Shown here: piece after piece, positions 39,867 through 51,065 of the stretch
How positions within the stretch are numbered: the first letter of the stretch is position 1
Layout: each line of letters starts with the position of its first letter
Assembly (NCBI GenBank): GCA_947500415.1
Contig: CANMRT010000002.1
Span: 248,001-312,000, forward strand
Reading direction: 5' to 3'
Source: an uncultured Roseicyclus sp.
Lineage (GTDB): Bacteria > Pseudomonadota > Alphaproteobacteria > Rhodobacterales > Rhodobacteraceae
Length of the DNA: 64,000 nt
Notes under the pieces: model-generated
Told to the model about the DNA's origin: nothing
What the model saw: the letters and a program-made list of their open reading frames with translations, nothing else
Databases searched by the model: none
Made by a program: the position numbers and the translations under genes

Positions 39867-39936
39867 CAGAAACCTTTTGCATGGGCCGTCCCACCTTCAT
39901 AGGTTGGCCGCTCAAATTCCGCGAACGGGTGGCACT

Positions 39937-40851
39937 ATGGATTGGGACAAACTGCGTATCTTTCACGCTGTGGCTTCGGCTGGATCGCTGACGCACGCAG
40001 GCGATACGCTGCACCTGAGCCAATCCGCCGTCTCGCGCCAGATCCGGGCGTTGGAAGACGCCCTGAATTCAACCCTCTTCCACCGCCATGCCCGGGGCTT
40101 GATCCTGACCGAACAGGGTGAGTTGCTGTTTGATGCCACCCGGGCGATGACCAAGCGTCTTGATGCAGCCTCGGCTCGTATCCGTGACAGTGAAGAAGAA
40201 GTCTTTGGGGAATTGCGCGTGACCACGACCATCGGTTTCGGCTCCCTGTGGCTCGCCCCGCGCCTGCCCGCACTTTATGAGAAATACCCGGATCTCAAGA
40301 TTGACCTGATGTTGGAAGAGCGCCTCCTGGATCTGCCGATGCGCGAGGCCGACGTTGCGATCCGCATGAAGGAGCCAAGCCAAGCTGACCTGATCCGGCG
40401 CCGCCTGATGACGATCAACATGCGTTTGTTTGCAACGCCGTCCTACCTTGAGGCAAACGGCACACCCGAAAGCGTCGAAGACTTGGGCAAGCATCGCCTT
40501 ATTTCGCAAAACGCTTCTGCCGCTCAGGTCAGTGCCGGTGCGCTTTTGGTGCGAGAGTTGCTCAGCTACGATGTCGGTTCGACCCTCAGCGTGAACAACT
40601 ACTTTGGCGTTTTGCAGGCTGTGATCCATGACCTCGGCATCGGTGTGCTTCCGGACTACCTGATCCAGGATTTCCCCGATCTCGTCCGGGTGTTGCCGGA
40701 AGTCGAATCCGCCGAAGTTCCCGTCTTCCTCGCCTACCCGGAAGAACTCCGCCAATCCCGCCGGATTGAGGTGTTCCGTGACTTCGTGATGGAAGAGGTC
40801 ATCGCCTACCGCCGCAGGCAGCGAGAGACAGAAGCGGAGCCCACTGCCTGA
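39937..40851 (+). CDS. LysR family transcriptional regulator
   Basis: MDWDKLRIFHAVASAGSLTHAGDTLHLSQSAVSRQIRALEDALNSTLFHRHARGLILTEQGE. Confidence 0.95.
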   Translation: MDWDKLRIFHAVASAGSLTHAGDTLHLSQSAVSRQIRALEDALNSTLFHRHARGLILTEQGELLFDATRAMTKRLDAASARIRDSEEEVFGELRVTTTIGFGSLWLAPRLPALYEKYPDLKIDLMLEERLLDLPMREADVAIRMKEPSQADLIRRRLMTINMRLFATPSYLEANGTPESVEDLGKHRLISQNASAAQVSAGALLVRELLSYDVGSTLSVNNYFGVLQAVIHDLGIGVLPDYLIQDFPDLVRVLPEVESAEVPVFLAYPEELRQSRRIEVFRDFVMEEVIAYRRRQRETEAEPTA

Positions 40852-40931
40852 AAACAAGGCAAATAGACAGCTAAGGTTGTGTGCTATGCGCCACAGGCAT
40901 ACCGGGTTTGCACTGTCAATGGCCATTTTGC

Positions 40932-41035
40932 CTTGATTGGGGGCGCATCGCCTCTTACTTCATCAAGTGTCGAAGCAAATTGCTTTGACACCTCCCTGTT
41001 GGACTTCGGCCGAGATTCGTCTCGGCCTTTTTTTT
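40932..41035 (+). ncRNA. candidate structured small RNA with intrinsic terminator
   Basis: CTTGAT...ATCAAG (40932-40967), stem GTGTCGAAGC-AAATT-GCTTTGACAC (40967-40991), CCTCCC linker, GGCCGAGA-TTCG-TCTCGGCC-T8; no ORF on either strand fits this region. Confidence 0.45.
41008..41035 (+). terminator. strong rho-independent terminator
   Basis: GGCCGAGA-TTCG-TCTCGGCC followed by eight T. Confidence 0.92.
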
Positions 41036-41078
41036 GGCTGAGCACTATATCTAGTGCGCCACGGCAGGAGGTGACCTG

Positions 41079-41576
41079 ATGGTTTCCGAATTGGAAACAA
41101 ACCCCGATGACCTAGATTTGCCCGCCCTGCACCTGCTGTTGCAACAGGCCTTTGCGTATATGGCGGATCGGATCGACCCACCATCGTCTTTGACCCGCAT
41201 GACGCTGGATGACATCGCCGCCAAGGTGCGGTCCGAGGATCTCTACCTGTTCCGCGATGGATCAAGGCTTGTCGCCTGCCTTTTCGGCACAGCCAAATCT
41301 GACGTCTACTACGTTGGCAAACTCGCGGTCGCGGACTCGCACCGTGGCCAAGGTCTCGCCAAAGCATTGATCGAGGCCGCGGCCGCACATGCAACTTCGA
41401 AGGGTCACCTGGCACTGGAGCTGGAAAGCCGCGTCGAACTGATCGAAAACCATGCCGTCTTTGTCGCCATGGGCTTCGAGCGCACCGGTGAAACGGCGCA
41501 TCCCGGCTACACCCGTGCGACCTCTTATACGTTTCGCCGCCCCCTCCCTTCCCCCCGCAGCGCAGGCACCTTATAG
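41079..41576 (+). CDS. GNAT family N-acetyltransferase
   Basis: KLAVADSHRGQGLAKALIEAAAAHATSKGHLALELESRVELIENHAVFVAMGFERTG; SD AGGAGGTGA upstream. Confidence 0.88.
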   Translation: MVSELETNPDDLDLPALHLLLQQAFAYMADRIDPPSSLTRMTLDDIAAKVRSEDLYLFRDGSRLVACLFGTAKSDVYYVGKLAVADSHRGQGLAKALIEAAAAHATSKGHLALELESRVELIENHAVFVAMGFERTGETAHPGYTRATSYTFRRPLPSPRSAGTL

Positions 41577-41603
41577 ACCGCCCCAAGCAAGGGGACCTGC
41601 CGC

Positions 41604-43759
<2,156 letters not shown>

Positions 43760-43763
<4 letters not shown>

Positions 43764-44518
43764 GTCAGACCCGCCACATAGGCCTCCATTGCGTCCGGCA
43801 GCCACCGACTGAACCCCGGCGCAAGTGCCTCGTAGCGCGCGAGGAAATCTGGATGGTTACGGTACAACTCGGCTAATCCGCCATAGGCTGCGGGTGGGCA
43901 GGCATTCCCCCACATCTCGCTGACCCAATCACGATGCGCGTCCAAAAGGGCATCCGGGCGCGCCTGCCCTTCCTGATACGCCTGCACGAGACCGGTCTCG
44001 ATCTGGCGAAGCTGGTCAATGCGGTCTTCCATATCGGCGTTGGCCAAGTGTTCTTTGGCTTTGGCGATTTCGTCCACCATCGTCGGGCCATAGGTCTGGA
44101 CAAGCCAGGCCTCGTAGTCGGCCTGCGTTTCGGGCGCGAAGGGTTTGTAAAGGTCTTCAAGGGCCATGGGGGGATCTCCTTTTATCACGGCAATGCTGCG
44201 ATCAAGGGTTTGGATCATCTCGGCCAAAGACTTTGCATCGGCATCCAACTTGGCCCGATGCGCCTGTAGCCGGTCCAATCGGTCATCACCCCCGTCCAGG
44301 ACCAGGGCAATCTGCGCCAGATCCATGCCAGTGGCGCGATAAAACAGGATCTCCTGCAATCGCTCCGCCTCGGCCCGGCGGTAAAGCCTGTAGCCATTGG
44401 CGGCGACATGGGCGGGTTTGAGCAGACCAATCGCATCATAATGATGCAGCGTCCGCACCGAGATGCGGGCCGCCTTGGCCAGTTCTCCGACCGTATATTC
44501 CTCGATTCGCGTTTCCAT
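43760..44518 (-). CDS. MerR family regulator with TipAS-like C-terminal domain
   Basis: [39 protein letters not shown]; TipAS-type C-terminus. Confidence 0.9.
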
Positions 44519-44626
44519 GGCCCCTCTATCGGGCCTCACGTGGCGTGAGGGTCAAGCATCCGCTTGCGACCACCCGTGCCGCGCCCTACATTTCTATTGA
44601 GAACAACCAAGGACAGCGCGCGCCCC

Positions 44627-44863
44627 ATGCCCATGCAAGCCAATGAGATCGAGGCCCTCCTGCGGGAGACCTTCCCCGACGCAGAGATCGAAGTCGCGGG
44701 CGATGACGGCGTGCATATGTCGGCCATGGTCGTAGACGAAAGCTTCCGCGGCAAGAACCGCGTCCAGCAGCAGCGCGCGGTCTATGCGGCGCTGAAGGGC
44801 AAGATGGATGGCCCTTCGGGTGAATTGCACGCCCTCGCGTTGACGACCAAGGCACGGGAGTAA
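44627..44863 (+). CDS. BolA family protein
   Basis: MPMQANEIEALLRETFPDAEIEVAGDDGVHMSAMVVDESFRGKNRVQQQRAVYAAL. Confidence 0.93.
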   Translation: MPMQANEIEALLRETFPDAEIEVAGDDGVHMSAMVVDESFRGKNRVQQQRAVYAALKGKMDGPSGELHALALTTKARE

Positions 44864-44868
44864 ACAAA

Positions 44869-45195
44869 ATGGATGGCGACATTCCGGCAGACTACACGGG
44901 TGTCTCTGAATACGCATTCGGTGCTGCCGATGCGTGGCCGTACATTCTTGCAGTTCTTGTGCTGATTACAATAATCGGCGTTCTCGCCATTGTTCGCAGC
45001 ACTGGAAGATCCTCCGGGCGCAACGGCCCTTCTGAAACTCGGGGAACGGCCCCTGGCCAAGGATCAACCGTTTTACATGCCCCAAGCCTTAATCCGTCGC
45101 GCGGACACGGGTTTGGCGAAAACTCGCGGACATGGACCGTACCTAAAGATCCACAGCAATATGCAAAGGGCATGATGCCCGGAAACCGAAAGTGA
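44869..45195 (+). CDS. small membrane hypothetical protein between bolA and grxD
   Basis: 108 aa; WPYILAVLVLITIIGVLAIV TM segment. Confidence 0.65.
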   Translation: MDGDIPADYTGVSEYAFGAADAWPYILAVLVLITIIGVLAIVRSTGRSSGRNGPSETRGTAPGQGSTVLHAPSLNPSRGHGFGENSRTWTVPKDPQQYAKGMMPGNRK

Positions 45196-45203
45196 GCACC
45201 AAA

Positions 45204-45338
45204 ATGAAGTCCTTCCTCCACGGCGCCTTCATCGCGCTCCTCGGCCCCTTCGCGCTGTTGTTCCGCCCCATGCGCCAACAGCTCAACCCCATTCCCATTC
45301 GCACCGACGACCAAAGGATCCCGCCCCATGAGCGCTGA
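45204..45338 (+). CDS. candidate 44-aa hydrophobic small protein
   Basis: ATG AAG TCC TTC CTC CAC GGC...: [44 protein letters not shown]; overlaps grxD start; below the ORF-track length cutoff. Confidence 0.4.
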   Translation: MKSFLHGAFIALLGPFALLFRPMRQQLNPIPIRTDDQRIPPHER

Positions 45339-45687
45339 AGATCAAATCAAGGAAACCATCACCGCCAACGACGTGGTGCTGTTCATGAAGGGCACCAAAG
45401 AAATGCCGCAGTGCGGGTTCTCCTCCCGCGTGGCGGGGGTGCTGAACTACATGGGCGTCGAGTATTCCGACGTGAATGTGCTGTCCGACGATGGCATCCG
45501 GCAGGGCATCAAGGATTTCTCCGACTGGCCAACGATCCCGCAGCTCTACGTGAAGGGCGAATTCGTTGGCGGCTGTGACATCATCACGGAAATGACCCTG
45601 TCGGGCGAGTTGGACACGATGTTCGCTGAGAACGGTGTGGGTTTCGACAAAGACGCCGCCGACAAGATCCGCGAAGCGAACGGCTGA
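45328..45687 (+). CDS. grxD: Grx4 family monothiol glutaredoxin
   Basis: [43 protein letters not shown]. Confidence 0.96.
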   Translation: MSAEDQIKETITANDVVLFMKGTKEMPQCGFSSRVAGVLNYMGVEYSDVNVLSDDGIRQGIKDFSDWPTIPQLYVKGEFVGGCDIITEMTLSGELDTMFAENGVGFDKDAADKIREANG

Positions 45688-45718
45688 GGGATTGCGCCCG
45701 CTAACGCGGCCGCCGAAT

Positions 45719-45774
45719 GCGAGGGGCGCCTATTGTGCGCCATTGGTTCAAGCACAATGGACGACGCCCCTCGC
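45719..45774. terminator. long two-tier inverted repeat between convergent grxD and der
   Basis: GCGAGGGGCG...CGCCCCTCGC outer 10-bp arms, ATTGTGC...GCACAAT inner 7-bp arms. Confidence 0.5.
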
Positions 45775-45827
45775 GCTCCCCGGAGTATTTTCGAAACAAG
45801 GAAGAAGAACGCCCTAAATTCAGTTGG

Positions 45828-47267
45828 CTAGCTCTTCTTCGTCTCGCCCTTCCGAACGTGCTTGTTGAGCCGTGAGGGCGTTGATTTTTTGCGGTTCTTG
45901 TAAGGATTGTCGTCCGCCTGGCTGCGCATCCACAAGCGGATCGGCGTGCCCGGCATGTCGAAATCCTCGCGTAACCCATTCACCAAGTACCGCGAATAGG
46001 CCTCCGGCAATTTGTCGGGGTGCGAGCACATGACCACAAAGCCCGGCGGTCGGGTCTTGGCCTGGGTCATGTAACGCAGCTTGATGCGGCGCCCGCCCGG
46101 AGCTGGCGGCGGATGCGCTTCTATCATGGCACCGAGCCATTGGTTGAGGCGCGAGGTTGAGACGCGCGTATTCCAGGTTTCCTGCGCCTTCATGATCGCA
46201 GCATGGAGCCGGTCGAGCCCCTTGCCCGTCTTGGCAGAGACCGTGACCAAAGGCGCGCCGCGCAACTGGGGCAAGAGCTTCTCGAAGCCTTGACGCAGAT
46301 CCTTCAGCTTCTGCTGCTTCTCAGGCTCCACGTCCCATTTATTCACTGCCACCACAACCGCGCGGCCTTCTCGCTCCGCTAGATCGGCAATGCGCAGATC
46401 CTGCGACTCGAAGGGGATCGCGGCATCGAGAAGGACCACGACGACTTCCGCAAATTTCACCGCGCGCAGGCCATCGGCGACCGACAGCTTCTCCAACTTC
46501 TCCTGCACCTTCGCGCGTTTGCGCATCCCGGCGGTGTCGAAGATTTTCATCGGCACGCCGTCCCAATCAAAGGGCAGCGCAATGGCGTCGCGGGTGATCC
46601 CGGCCTCGGGACCCGTCAAAAGACGATCCTCGCCGATGATCTTGTTGATGAGCGTGGATTTACCCGCATTGGGCCGACCAACAACAGCAATCTGCAAAGG
46701 TTTTGAACGCGTTATGACGCGATCTTCACCTTCGACGTCGACATCCGTTTCAGCCTCTTCATCCGGTTCTTTCAGCTCGATCAGGGGCGAGAGCTCCGCT
46801 GCAAGGTCGCTCATCCCCTCGCCGTGTTCCGCGCTCAGACCAATCGGCTCACCCAGACCCAAACCGTAAGCCTCCAGCATCCCGGACTGGCCGGCGTTGC
46901 CTTCGGCCTTGTTGCAGCCCAGAAGCACGGGCTTGCCGGATTTCCGCAGAATGTCGGCGAAATACTCATCAGCCGCCGTGACGCCAGCACGCGCGTCGAT
47001 CACGAACAGCGCCGCATCGGCCATCTCCACGGCGTGTTCCGTCAATCGCCGCATGCGCCCTTGCAGGCTGTCGTCGGTCGCATCTTCCAGCCCTGCGGTA
47101 TCCACAACCGTGAACCGCAACGGTCCCAACCGCGCCTCCCCCTCGCGCAAGTCGCGCGTCACGCCGGGCTGGTCGTCGACCAAAGCCAGCTTCCGGCCAA
47201 CAAGCCGGTTGAACAGCGTCGATTTCCCGACATTGGGCCGACCGACAATGGCAAGCGTGAAAGACAT
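45828..47267 (-). CDS. der: ribosome biogenesis GTPase Der
   Basis: Two G domains: [14 protein letters not shown] and [16 protein letters not shown]-like C-terminus. Confidence 0.97.
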   Translation of the reverse strand: MSFTLAIVGRPNVGKSTLFNRLVGRKLALVDDQPGVTRDLREGEARLGPLRFTVVDTAGLEDATDDSLQGRMRRLTEHAVEMADAALFVIDARAGVTAADEYFADILRKSGKPVLLGCNKAEGNAGQSGMLEAYGLGLGEPIGLSAEHGEGMSDLAAELSPLIELKEPDEEAETDVDVEGEDRVITRSKPLQIAVVGRPNAGKSTLINKIIGEDRLLTGPEAGITRDAIALPFDWDGVPMKIFDTAGMRKRAKVQEKLEKLSVADGLRAVKFAEVVVVLLDAAIPFESQDLRIADLAEREGRAVVVAVNKWDVEPEKQQKLKDLRQGFEKLLPQLRGAPLVTVSAKTGKGLDRLHAAIMKAQETWNTRVSTSRLNQWLGAMIEAHPPPAPGGRRIKLRYMTQAKTRPPGFVVMCSHPDKLPEAYSRYLVNGLREDFDMPGTPIRLWMRSQADDNPYKNRKKSTPSRLNKHVRKGETKKS

Positions 47268-47312
47268 AGGAACACCTCTAACCGAAGGCGCGGCTCTACG
47301 CCCCTTCCGCGC

Positions 47313-47768
47313 CTATTTCAAGCGTCTCAGTGCGGTCTCAAGCGCATTGGAAAACGCAGACCGGTCCGCCTTGCTGAACGGTTTTGCGCCACCGATCCCC
47401 TGCCCGTCCAACCCGGCGCGGATATCGGCCATGATTGCGCGGGTCGCAACCTGGGCGCCGATGGAGTTCTTGGTGAACGCTCGGCCCTTTGGATCCATCA
47501 CTGCCGCGCCCTTTTCCAAACAGCGTTCGGCCAGCAGAATATCAGCCGTGATCACCAACGCCTTTTCATCAGCGGCCTCTGCAATCAGGTCGTCCGCTGC
47601 ATCGAAGCCGTCACCTGCCATTTGCATGGTGATCAACGGATGTTCGGGGTGGCGCAGATAGCTGCCCGCGACCAGCCGCACGGCAATGCCATGGCGCCAG
47701 GCAGCCTTGTAAATCTCTTCCTTCACCGGGCAGGCGTCAGCGTCGACCAATATGCGCGGCTCAGTCAA
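47313..47768 (-). CDS. YaiI/YqxD family (DUF188) protein
   Basis: RILVDADACPVKEEIYKAAWRHG; VITADILLAERCLEKGAAVMDPKGRAF. Confidence 0.93.
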   Translation of the reverse strand: MTEPRILVDADACPVKEEIYKAAWRHGIAVRLVAGSYLRHPEHPLITMQMAGDGFDAADDLIAEAADEKALVITADILLAERCLEKGAAVMDPKGRAFTKNSIGAQVATRAIMADIRAGLDGQGIGGAKPFSKADRSAFSNALETALRRLK

Positions 47769-48804
47769 AGTGCCCCTCCGGGAACGGCACGGTGATCTCA
47801 GCGCCTGAAACCTCGCGAAGGGTCAGCGTGCCCTTCTTGAGCGTGACCGCCTCAACCTCGGACCAACCCGGTGGGCGCGGCAAGGAAACCATGGCGTGCC
47901 GGATCGTGTGCCGCTCTCCCAAGGGCAGCGTCGTAGGTACATCCATTGAAGTCAGCACATTGTCCTGCATGGCGGCGGCGAGGCCTTGACCGCCAAGTGC
48001 GCGGCCATCCTCAATACCGAGCACGCCCGTATGGCGGCTGTTCCAAGGCGGGAAATCGCGTGCACCGTTGGAGATCCAGAGCATAGTGACCGGCATCATC
48101 ACCGGGTCTTTCAGAACCAACAGCATGTCGTCTTCTGCGTTGCGCATCACGCAGGTCCAGCCGAGCGAATTCTCCCGTGACTCGACGAAAGTGCAGAAAT
48201 CCTCAACCAGATGACCGGCTGGATAGGTCCGCCCATCCCATTGACCACCGCCCTCGATTTCAAGGTGAAGATCGCCCCGCAACTGGTTGAGTTGCCAGTA
48301 GTTATGCCCTTCATGCTGCGCCACAGGATCAGTCATCGCCGCGCGTTTCTTGCTGAACGACACGCGCCCACCTTCCGCCATCCGCACCATCGGGTGGTGG
48401 GCGAAAGTGACATCACCGCGCCCCTTGTCGATGATATGGCGCTGCAGCAGGCAATCGCCGACCAGCTGAATTTCCTTGGCCACCACAGCCTCGCCCAATT
48501 TGGGCAAACCGTTGGCAAAGACGCCCTTTGCTCCCTCTGCGCTCAGCAAAACCCACAGGCTGTTTGCGGTTGGTCCATGGATCGGATGGCCGTGAACGTC
48601 GTCCTTTCCGAACGGCATGCAAAAGAAATCACCCGCCAGCCGCTTGTCGACATCGGCGACGTTGGGGTCGCTCTGCACCGCCTCTTCCTCGCGCCACGGG
48701 GCCACATGCAGAGGCGATCTTCCGCCTACAGTCCAGCCCGGGATATTGCCCGCTTCGGTGTCGAAAACCGCATGGGCATCCCCATGTTTCAGATCGATCA
48801 GCAT
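47761..48804 (-). CDS. hypothetical protein, aldose-epimerase-like
   Basis: 347 aa; beta-rich with GRSPLHVAPW, HGHPIHGPTANSLWVL; fold assignment tentative. Confidence 0.55.
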   Translation of the reverse strand: MLIDLKHGDAHAVFDTEAGNIPGWTVGGRSPLHVAPWREEEAVQSDPNVADVDKRLAGDFFCMPFGKDDVHGHPIHGPTANSLWVLLSAEGAKGVFANGLPKLGEAVVAKEIQLVGDCLLQRHIIDKGRGDVTFAHHPMVRMAEGGRVSFSKKRAAMTDPVAQHEGHNYWQLNQLRGDLHLEIEGGGQWDGRTYPAGHLVEDFCTFVESRENSLGWTCVMRNAEDDMLLVLKDPVMMPVTMLWISNGARDFPPWNSRHTGVLGIEDGRALGGQGLAAAMQDNVLTSMDVPTTLPLGERHTIRHAMVSLPRPPGWSEVEAVTLKKGTLTLREVSGAEITVPFPEGHFD

Positions 48805-49559
48805 CCGCGCGAAAGCTCCATTAGCCCCGCCTGCAAAAGGGAAGCGTCCGAGCCGCAGCCAAGGAACGTCACGCCAAGCTCGCGCATCTTCGCCTCAGCC
48901 TCGGCGCCGCTCACAATGATCCCGGCCGACTTTCCACCTGACCGGATCGTCTCGATCCCTTTCGCGACGGTCACCCAAAGATCGGGGTCGGAAAGACTAT
49001 CGCGGTAACCCATGTCCGCGCCCAGATCGGCCGGTCCAATGAAAACGCCGTCTACGCCTTCGACGGCGGTGATCTCGGCCAACTCATCTATCGCAGCTTG
49101 GCTTTCCGCTTGTACGAGAATGCAGATCTGGTCGTTTGCGCTGGCTGGGTAATCCGCGGTCCCACCGAATTCTCCCGCCCGTGCCACCATAGCACCCATG
49201 CCGCGTACGCCGTCGGGCGGGTACCGGCACGCCCGAACGACAGCGCGCGCCTCTTCAGCGCTGTTCACCATCGGCACCAGTAGGGTCTGCACGCCCAGAT
49301 CCAGCGCTTGTTTGATGATCCAGTCTTCGGCCACCGGCACGCGAACCACGGCATGGGTTCCGGTGCCGGCAAGCGCAATGAGCTGGTCGCGGATACCGCT
49401 GGGATCCCATGGCCCGTGCTCTCCATCGATCAGGCACCAATCAAAGCCTGCGCGACCGGCCATCTCTGCAGTAACCATGCCCGGCAGGTTCAACCAAAGG
49501 CCCCGCTGCATGCGGCCTTCGGCCAACGCCGCCTTTAACTCATTCACCGGTGCCGCCAT
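48798..49559 (-). CDS. HpcH/HpaI aldolase family protein
   Basis: RGLWLNLPGMVTAEMAGRAGFDWCLIDGEHGPWD; VEGVDGVFIGPADLGADMGY. Confidence 0.93.
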   Translation of the reverse strand: MAAPVNELKAALAEGRMQRGLWLNLPGMVTAEMAGRAGFDWCLIDGEHGPWDPSGIRDQLIALAGTGTHAVVRVPVAEDWIIKQALDLGVQTLLVPMVNSAEEARAVVRACRYPPDGVRGMGAMVARAGEFGGTADYPASANDQICILVQAESQAAIDELAEITAVEGVDGVFIGPADLGADMGYRDSLSDPDLWVTVAKGIETIRSGGKSAGIIVSGAEAEAKMRELGVTFLGCGSDASLLQAGLMELSRGC

Positions 49560-49793
49560 TTCTCACTCCCCTTTGGGCAGCCTTCACGAAACGGAAACAA
49601 GCTGCCCATGTACCCTTGCACCAAATTCGCGCGGGTGCCGCAAGTCATGTGCGCAAAACTCAATCGCTGCACCGGCAAGCGGCCCACTGGGGCGCAATGC
49701 CTCCTCGCAGTTGGCCTCTTCCCCTTTGCGAACACTGCGGCTAGTTTGCACCGCATCAAAGGCGATCAACGCCTGAAGACAGGGAGATAATCT

Positions 49794-50990
49794 ATGAAAA
49801 AGTTTCTGCTGGCATCCGCCGCATCCATGGCGCTGACCGGCGTCGCAATGGCCGATGGCCATCAGGGCGACGTCTCGCTCGGCGTGATCCTCGGCTTCAC
49901 CGGCCCGATTGAATCGATCACCCCCGCGATGGGCGACGGTGCTGAGCTGGCGATGGCCGAAGTCACCGAATCCGGTGCGCTGTTTGGCGGTGCTTCCGTC
50001 ACGTCCGTCCGCGCAGACTCCACTTGCGTTGATAGCTCCGCCGCTCAGGCCGCCGCCGAGCGTCTGATCACGTCCGACGGCGTTCATGGCATTGTCGGCG
50101 CGGACTGTTCCGGTGTGACCGGCTCGATCCTCGCCAACGTCGCCGTTCCGAACGGTATGGTCATGATCTCGCCCTCCGCAACGTCGCCGGGCCTGTCGAC
50201 TGCTGAAGACAACGGCCTGTTCTTCCGCACCGCGCCTTCCGACGCCCGTCAGGGTGTTGTGATGGCTGAGATCATCATGGAGCGTGGCATCGACACCGTC
50301 GCCGTCACCTACACCAACAACGACTACGGCCAGGGTCTGGCCGACGCCTTCACCGCCGCCTTTGAAGAGGCCGGTGGCACCGTGACCCTGTCCGCCGCCC
50401 ACGAAGACGGACGCGCGGACTACTCCGCTGAAGTCGGCGCGCTGGCCTCTGCAGGTGGCGACGCGCTTGTGGTTGCTGGCTACGTTGACCAAGGCGGCTC
50501 TGGCGTGATCCAGGCAGCCCTCGACACTGGCGCGTTTGAAACCTTCGTCTTCCCCGACGGCATGGTCTCTCAGGCACTGGTCGACAACTTCGGCTCCGAC
50601 ATCGACGGCTCGTTCGGCCAGAACCCGGGCACCGACAGCGAAGGTGCAGGCCTCTTCCAGGCGATGGCCGAGGAAGCTGGCTTCGACGGCACCTCGCCCT
50701 TCTCGGCTGAGTCCTACGACGCCGCAGCCCTGATCATGCTCGCCATGGCCGCCTCCGGTTCGCGCAACGCAGCCGACTACATGGGCGAAGTCATGAACGT
50801 CGCCAACGCGCCGGGCACCGAGATCCTGCCGGGTCAGCTTGGCATGGCGCTTGAGATGATCGCCAACGGCGAAGACGTGGACTACGTTGGCGCCTCCGCG
50901 GTTGAGCTCATCGGTGCAGGCGAAAGCGCAGGCAACTACCGTGAGATCGAGATCGTCGACGGTGAGCTTTCGGTCGCTGGCTACCGCTAA
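49794..50990 (+). CDS. branched-chain amino-acid-type ABC transporter substrate-binding protein
   Basis: Signal peptide; SLGVILGFTGPIESITPAMGDGAELAMAEV; Peripla_BP_6-type. Confidence 0.92.
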   Translation: MKKFLLASAASMALTGVAMADGHQGDVSLGVILGFTGPIESITPAMGDGAELAMAEVTESGALFGGASVTSVRADSTCVDSSAAQAAAERLITSDGVHGIVGADCSGVTGSILANVAVPNGMVMISPSATSPGLSTAEDNGLFFRTAPSDARQGVVMAEIIMERGIDTVAVTYTNNDYGQGLADAFTAAFEEAGGTVTLSAAHEDGRADYSAEVGALASAGGDALVVAGYVDQGGSGVIQAALDTGAFETFVFPDGMVSQALVDNFGSDIDGSFGQNPGTDSEGAGLFQAMAEEAGFDGTSPFSAESYDAAALIMLAMAASGSRNAADYMGEVMNVANAPGTEILPGQLGMALEMIANGEDVDYVGASAVELIGAGESAGNYREIEIVDGELSVAGYR

Positions 50991-51012
50991 GCGTTGATCG
51001 TTATGAATTTCA

Positions 51013-51043
51013 AACAGCCCGGTGTCATCGCCGGGCTGTTTTT
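51013..51043 (+). terminator. intra-operon terminator/attenuator between SBP and livG
   Basis: AACAGCCCGG-TGTCATCG-CCGGGCTGTT-TTT. Confidence 0.8.
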
Positions 51044-51065
51044 CTAAGAAAAGGATGCGCCCGGC

